Shown here piece by piece: positions 61,982-64,000 of a stretch of DNA of 64,000 bases. The DNA is from CAXXOK01 sp963675655 (lineage in GTDB: Bacteria > Bacillota > Clostridia > Christensenellales > Aristaeellaceae). A program made the translations under genes and the position numbers. Each line of letters begins with the position of its first letter. The stretch's first letter is position 1. The stretch lies in the NCBI GenBank assembly GCA_963675655.1, contig OY776489.1:2542001-2606000 (forward strand). The letters run 5' to 3'. The notes beneath the pieces are model-generated. The model was given only the letters and a program-made list of their open reading frames with translations, made no database searches and was not told where the DNA came from.

Positions 61982-62581
61982 ATGGCCCAGCAACTGGAAC
62001 CTATTGCACGGATGGTGGCGCAATTAACCAAACTGCCCAGTATTGGGCAAAAAAGCGCGCAACGGCTGGCATACCATATTATCGGTATGCCGCTGGAGGA
62101 TGTGCGGGAATTGGCGTCAGCGATTTATCAGGGTCGTAAAGCTATCCGCTATTGCAACGTCTGCGGGAACTACGCAACTGGGGATCTGTGCACGATATGC
62201 GCCGATTCGGCCAGAGAAAATGGACAGATTTGTGTGGTGCGCGACCCGCGAGACGTAGCCGCCATTGAGCGGATGCGCGATTTTAACGGCGCGTACCATG
62301 TGCTGCACGGTACGCTTTCCCCTATGGAAGGGATCGGGCCGGATGACATTCGTATTCGCGAATTGCTGGCTCGGTTAGCCGACGGTAAGGTGACAGAGGT
62401 GATTTTGGCCACGAACCCGGATATAGAGGGAGAAGCGACCGCGAGTTACATTGCGCGGCTAATCAAACCCATGGGGGTCATGGTTACGCGAATCGCCCAT
62501 GGTGTTCCGGTGGGCAGCGATTTGGAATATGCGGATGAAATCACGCTGGCAAAAGCCATGGAAGGTCGCCGTCAAATGTAA
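61982..62581 (+). CDS. recR: Recombination mediator protein RecR
   Basis: 199-residue repair protein of the RecFOR pathway that helps load RecA on gapped DNA. The helix-hairpin-helix motif LPSIGQKSAQRLAYHI, the C4 zinc finger CNVCGNYATGDLCTIC, and the Toprim domain with EGEATASYIARL are present. AAGG lies 3-5 nt before the ATG, overlapping the end of ybaB. It is the normal partner of ybaB; dnaX, often found upstream, is not seen here. Confidence 0.95.
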   Translation: MAQQLEPIARMVAQLTKLPSIGQKSAQRLAYHIIGMPLEDVRELASAIYQGRKAIRYCNVCGNYATGDLCTICADSARENGQICVVRDPRDVAAIERMRDFNGAYHVLHGTLSPMEGIGPDDIRIRELLARLADGKVTEVILATNPDIEGEATASYIARLIKPMGVMVTRIAHGVPVGSDLEYADEITLAKAMEGRRQM

Positions 62582-62611
62582 GCGGCGGCTTTTTCAATGG
62601 AAGGAGTAAGT

Positions 62612-64000
62612 ATGTTGAATCTGGAGATATGGCAATGGGCCGCGCTGGGAGCGCTCGGGTTGATGCTCGTGCTGCTGGTGGTGATTCTGGCGATTGTGAG
62701 CAGGCGCAACCATATGGAGCAGCGGAAGCTGGCGGAACTTGCCGATGATTTATACGATACGCTCCGTAACCTGCAAGCGGACAACGCACAGCAAAGCCTC
62801 GGCCAGCGGGAAGAGCAGCTGAGAATGCTGCAATCCATTGGCGATAGTCTGGCAAGCTTGCTCAACCGGGGCGCAGAACAGCAGGGGCAGCAGTTTTCCC
62901 TTTGGCAGCAAAACGCTTATGAACATGACCACGCGATGGATGGCCGACAGGCACGTATGTACCAGATGGTGGAAGAAAGCCTGGGCAAGTTTGAACTGCG
63001 TATGAAAACGGTGGATGGTACGCTGGAACAGCGTTTGCAGCAAAACGAGATGCGGCTGGAGCGGATGCGGGAAACGCTGGAAAAATCGCTGTCGGAGCTG
63101 CGCATGGAAAACACCCGCAAGCTGGATGAGATGCGCAGTGTTGTGGATGAAAAATTGCAGGATACCCTCAATAAGCGCCTTTCGCAAAGCTTTGCGCAGG
63201 TCAGCGAACGGCTGGAGCAGGTATATCGCTCGCTGGGCGAAGTGCATCGGCTGGCGGAAGGCGTAGGCGATTTGAAACGGGTGCTGAGCAATGTGAAAAA
63301 GCGCGGCATCTGGGGCGAAATCCAACTGGGCAGTTTGCTTGCCGAAGCGTTGACGGCTACGCAGTACGCGCAAAACGTGCAGGTTAAGCCGGATGCTGCC
63401 GAGAGGGTGGAGTTTGCGGTTTGCCTGCCCGGAAAAGAAGAAGGTGCACCGATCTATCTGCCCATTGACAGTAAATTTCCACAGGAAGACTATGCACGCC
63501 TGGCGGAAGCCAGCGAACGCGGCGATGCAGCCCAAACCGAGGCGGCGCGCAGGGCACTGGTAAACGCCGTAAAGGTGGAGGCAAAACGGATTGCTGGGAA
63601 ATACATAGAGCCGCCGTACACGACCGATTTTGCCATTATGTTTTTACCGTTGGAAAGCCTGTATGCCGAAGTGGTACGGGATGCTGCGCTGATCGAGCAA
63701 ATCCAACGGGAACAGCGTGTGGTGGTTGCGGGACCGAGTACGCTGTTAGCAATGCTCAACAGCCTGCAAATGGGCTTTCGCACGTTGGCGATTGAGAAGC
63801 GTTCGGCGGAACTATGGAAGCTGCTTGGCGCGGTGCGAACCGATTTTGGTAATTTCTCTCAAGTGCTGCAAAAAACACAGGAGAAGCTGCGGCAGGCCAC
63901 CGATAGCATTGATACGGCCTTTGTGCGTACCCGCAGCATCGAACGCAGGCTGAGAGGCGTAGAAGCACTTGAAAAGGCGGAAGCTGAGCATATCCTTGGT
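62612..64000 (+). CDS. rmuC: RmuC-family DNA recombination protein (partial, 3' end beyond window)
   Basis: At least 463 residues, cut by the right edge. One N-terminal membrane helix (about residues 7-29) is followed by a long coiled coil (about 40-220) and the RmuC nuclease-like domain with KKRGIWGEIQLGSLL, PIDSKFPQEDY and a FLPLESLYAEV region. RmuC limits inversions between short repeats in E. coli; its catalytic role is inferred from the PD-(D/E)XK fold. AAGGAG lies 5 nt before the ATG. It is 30 bp after recR and probably in the same operon. Confidence 0.9.
   Translation, partial: MLNLEIWQWAALGALGLMLVLLVVILAIVSRRNHMEQRKLAELADDLYDTLRNLQADNAQQSLGQREEQLRMLQSIGDSLASLLNRGAEQQGQQFSLWQQNAYEHDHAMDGRQARMYQMVEESLGKFELRMKTVDGTLEQRLQQNEMRLERMRETLEKSLSELRMENTRKLDEMRSVVDEKLQDTLNKRLSQSFAQVSERLEQVYRSLGEVHRLAEGVGDLKRVLSNVKKRGIWGEIQLGSLLAEALTATQYAQNVQVKPDAAERVEFAVCLPGKEEGAPIYLPIDSKFPQEDYARLAEASERGDAAQTEAARRALVNAVKVEAKRIAGKYIEPPYTTDFAIMFLPLESLYAEVVRDAALIEQIQREQRVVVAGPSTLLAMLNSLQMGFRTLAIEKRSAELWKLLGAVRTDFGNFSQVLQKTQEKLRQATDSIDTAFVRTRSIERRLRGVEALEKAEAEHILG

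Noticed and set aside
1..64000. tRNA, rRNA and CRISPR arrays
   Set aside because: No tRNA-like T-arm/acceptor patterns, rRNA signatures or regularly spaced repeats were seen by eye. Short or degenerate examples could still be missed without a covariance search.

Overview
The window looks like chromosome of an anaerobic, fermentative Clostridia-type Firmicute. Supporting signs are strong AGGAGG ribosome sites, many GTG/TTG starts, [FeFe]-hydrogenases with a SpoIIE-type phosphatase, a large AdhE with Rex-like operators, an HPr/Crh-like protein, and several sugar ABC systems with no ATPase of their own. Base composition is about even. Species is not determinable from sequence alone; a Christensenellales/Oscillospirales-like gut bacterium is a guess. 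I found no rRNA, tRNA, CRISPR array or phage region. The one mobile-element trace is a decayed IS200-type fragment.

Layout. 1-1200: 5' part of an IlvD/Edd sugar-acid dehydratase, cut by the window edge. 1700-5700: TetR-controlled ABC-2 exporter operon with a clear promoter and operator. 5840-6550: HPr/Crh-like gene overlapping methylglyoxal synthase. 6850-10240: MFS transporter, glyoxalase-like protein, DUF1801 protein, Gfo/Idh oxidoreductase. 10730-16725: LacI regulator, intracellular GH13 maltodextrinase and MalEFG-type transporter. 17020-18000: small membrane protein and IS200 remnant. 18005-23674: hexuronate operon (TRAP transporter, UxuA, UxuB). 23896-31137: YcxB-like protein, aldo/keto reductase, Afu/Fbp-like ABC system, second aldo/keto reductase. 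31360-41392: divergent LacI-controlled locus for a uronic-acid polysaccharide (transporter, heparinase-like lyase, DUF2264, GH88). 41695-47490: lactonase, VOC protein, alpha/beta hydrolase, GNAT, dUTPase, diguanylate cyclase. 47785-50938: PfkB kinase, class II aldolase, DUF362 ferredoxin protein. 51221-55910: [2Fe-2S] protein, H2-sensor-type hydrogenase HydS, SpoIIE phosphatase, second [FeFe]-hydrogenase. 56178-59555: AdhE and an APH-fold kinase. 59773-60693: LysR regulator. 60861-64000: DUF4097 protein, YbaB, RecR, RmuC (cut by the window edge).

The parts fit together as follows. Polysaccharide lyase, GH88 and the TRAP/UxuAB pathway would turn uronic-acid glycans into keto-deoxy sugar acids. 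GH13 and MalEFG take starch-type oligosaccharides. Methylglyoxal synthase, glyoxalase-like and aldo/keto reductase genes handle triose-phosphate overflow. Hydrogenases, Rex-like sites and AdhE dispose of the resulting reductant as H2 and ethanol. The most notable points are the Crh-like/mgsA overlap, the H2-sensor operon beside Rex-marked adhE, the adhE-kinase pair, matched LacI operators at two loci, and a hairpin after every solute-binding-protein gene.
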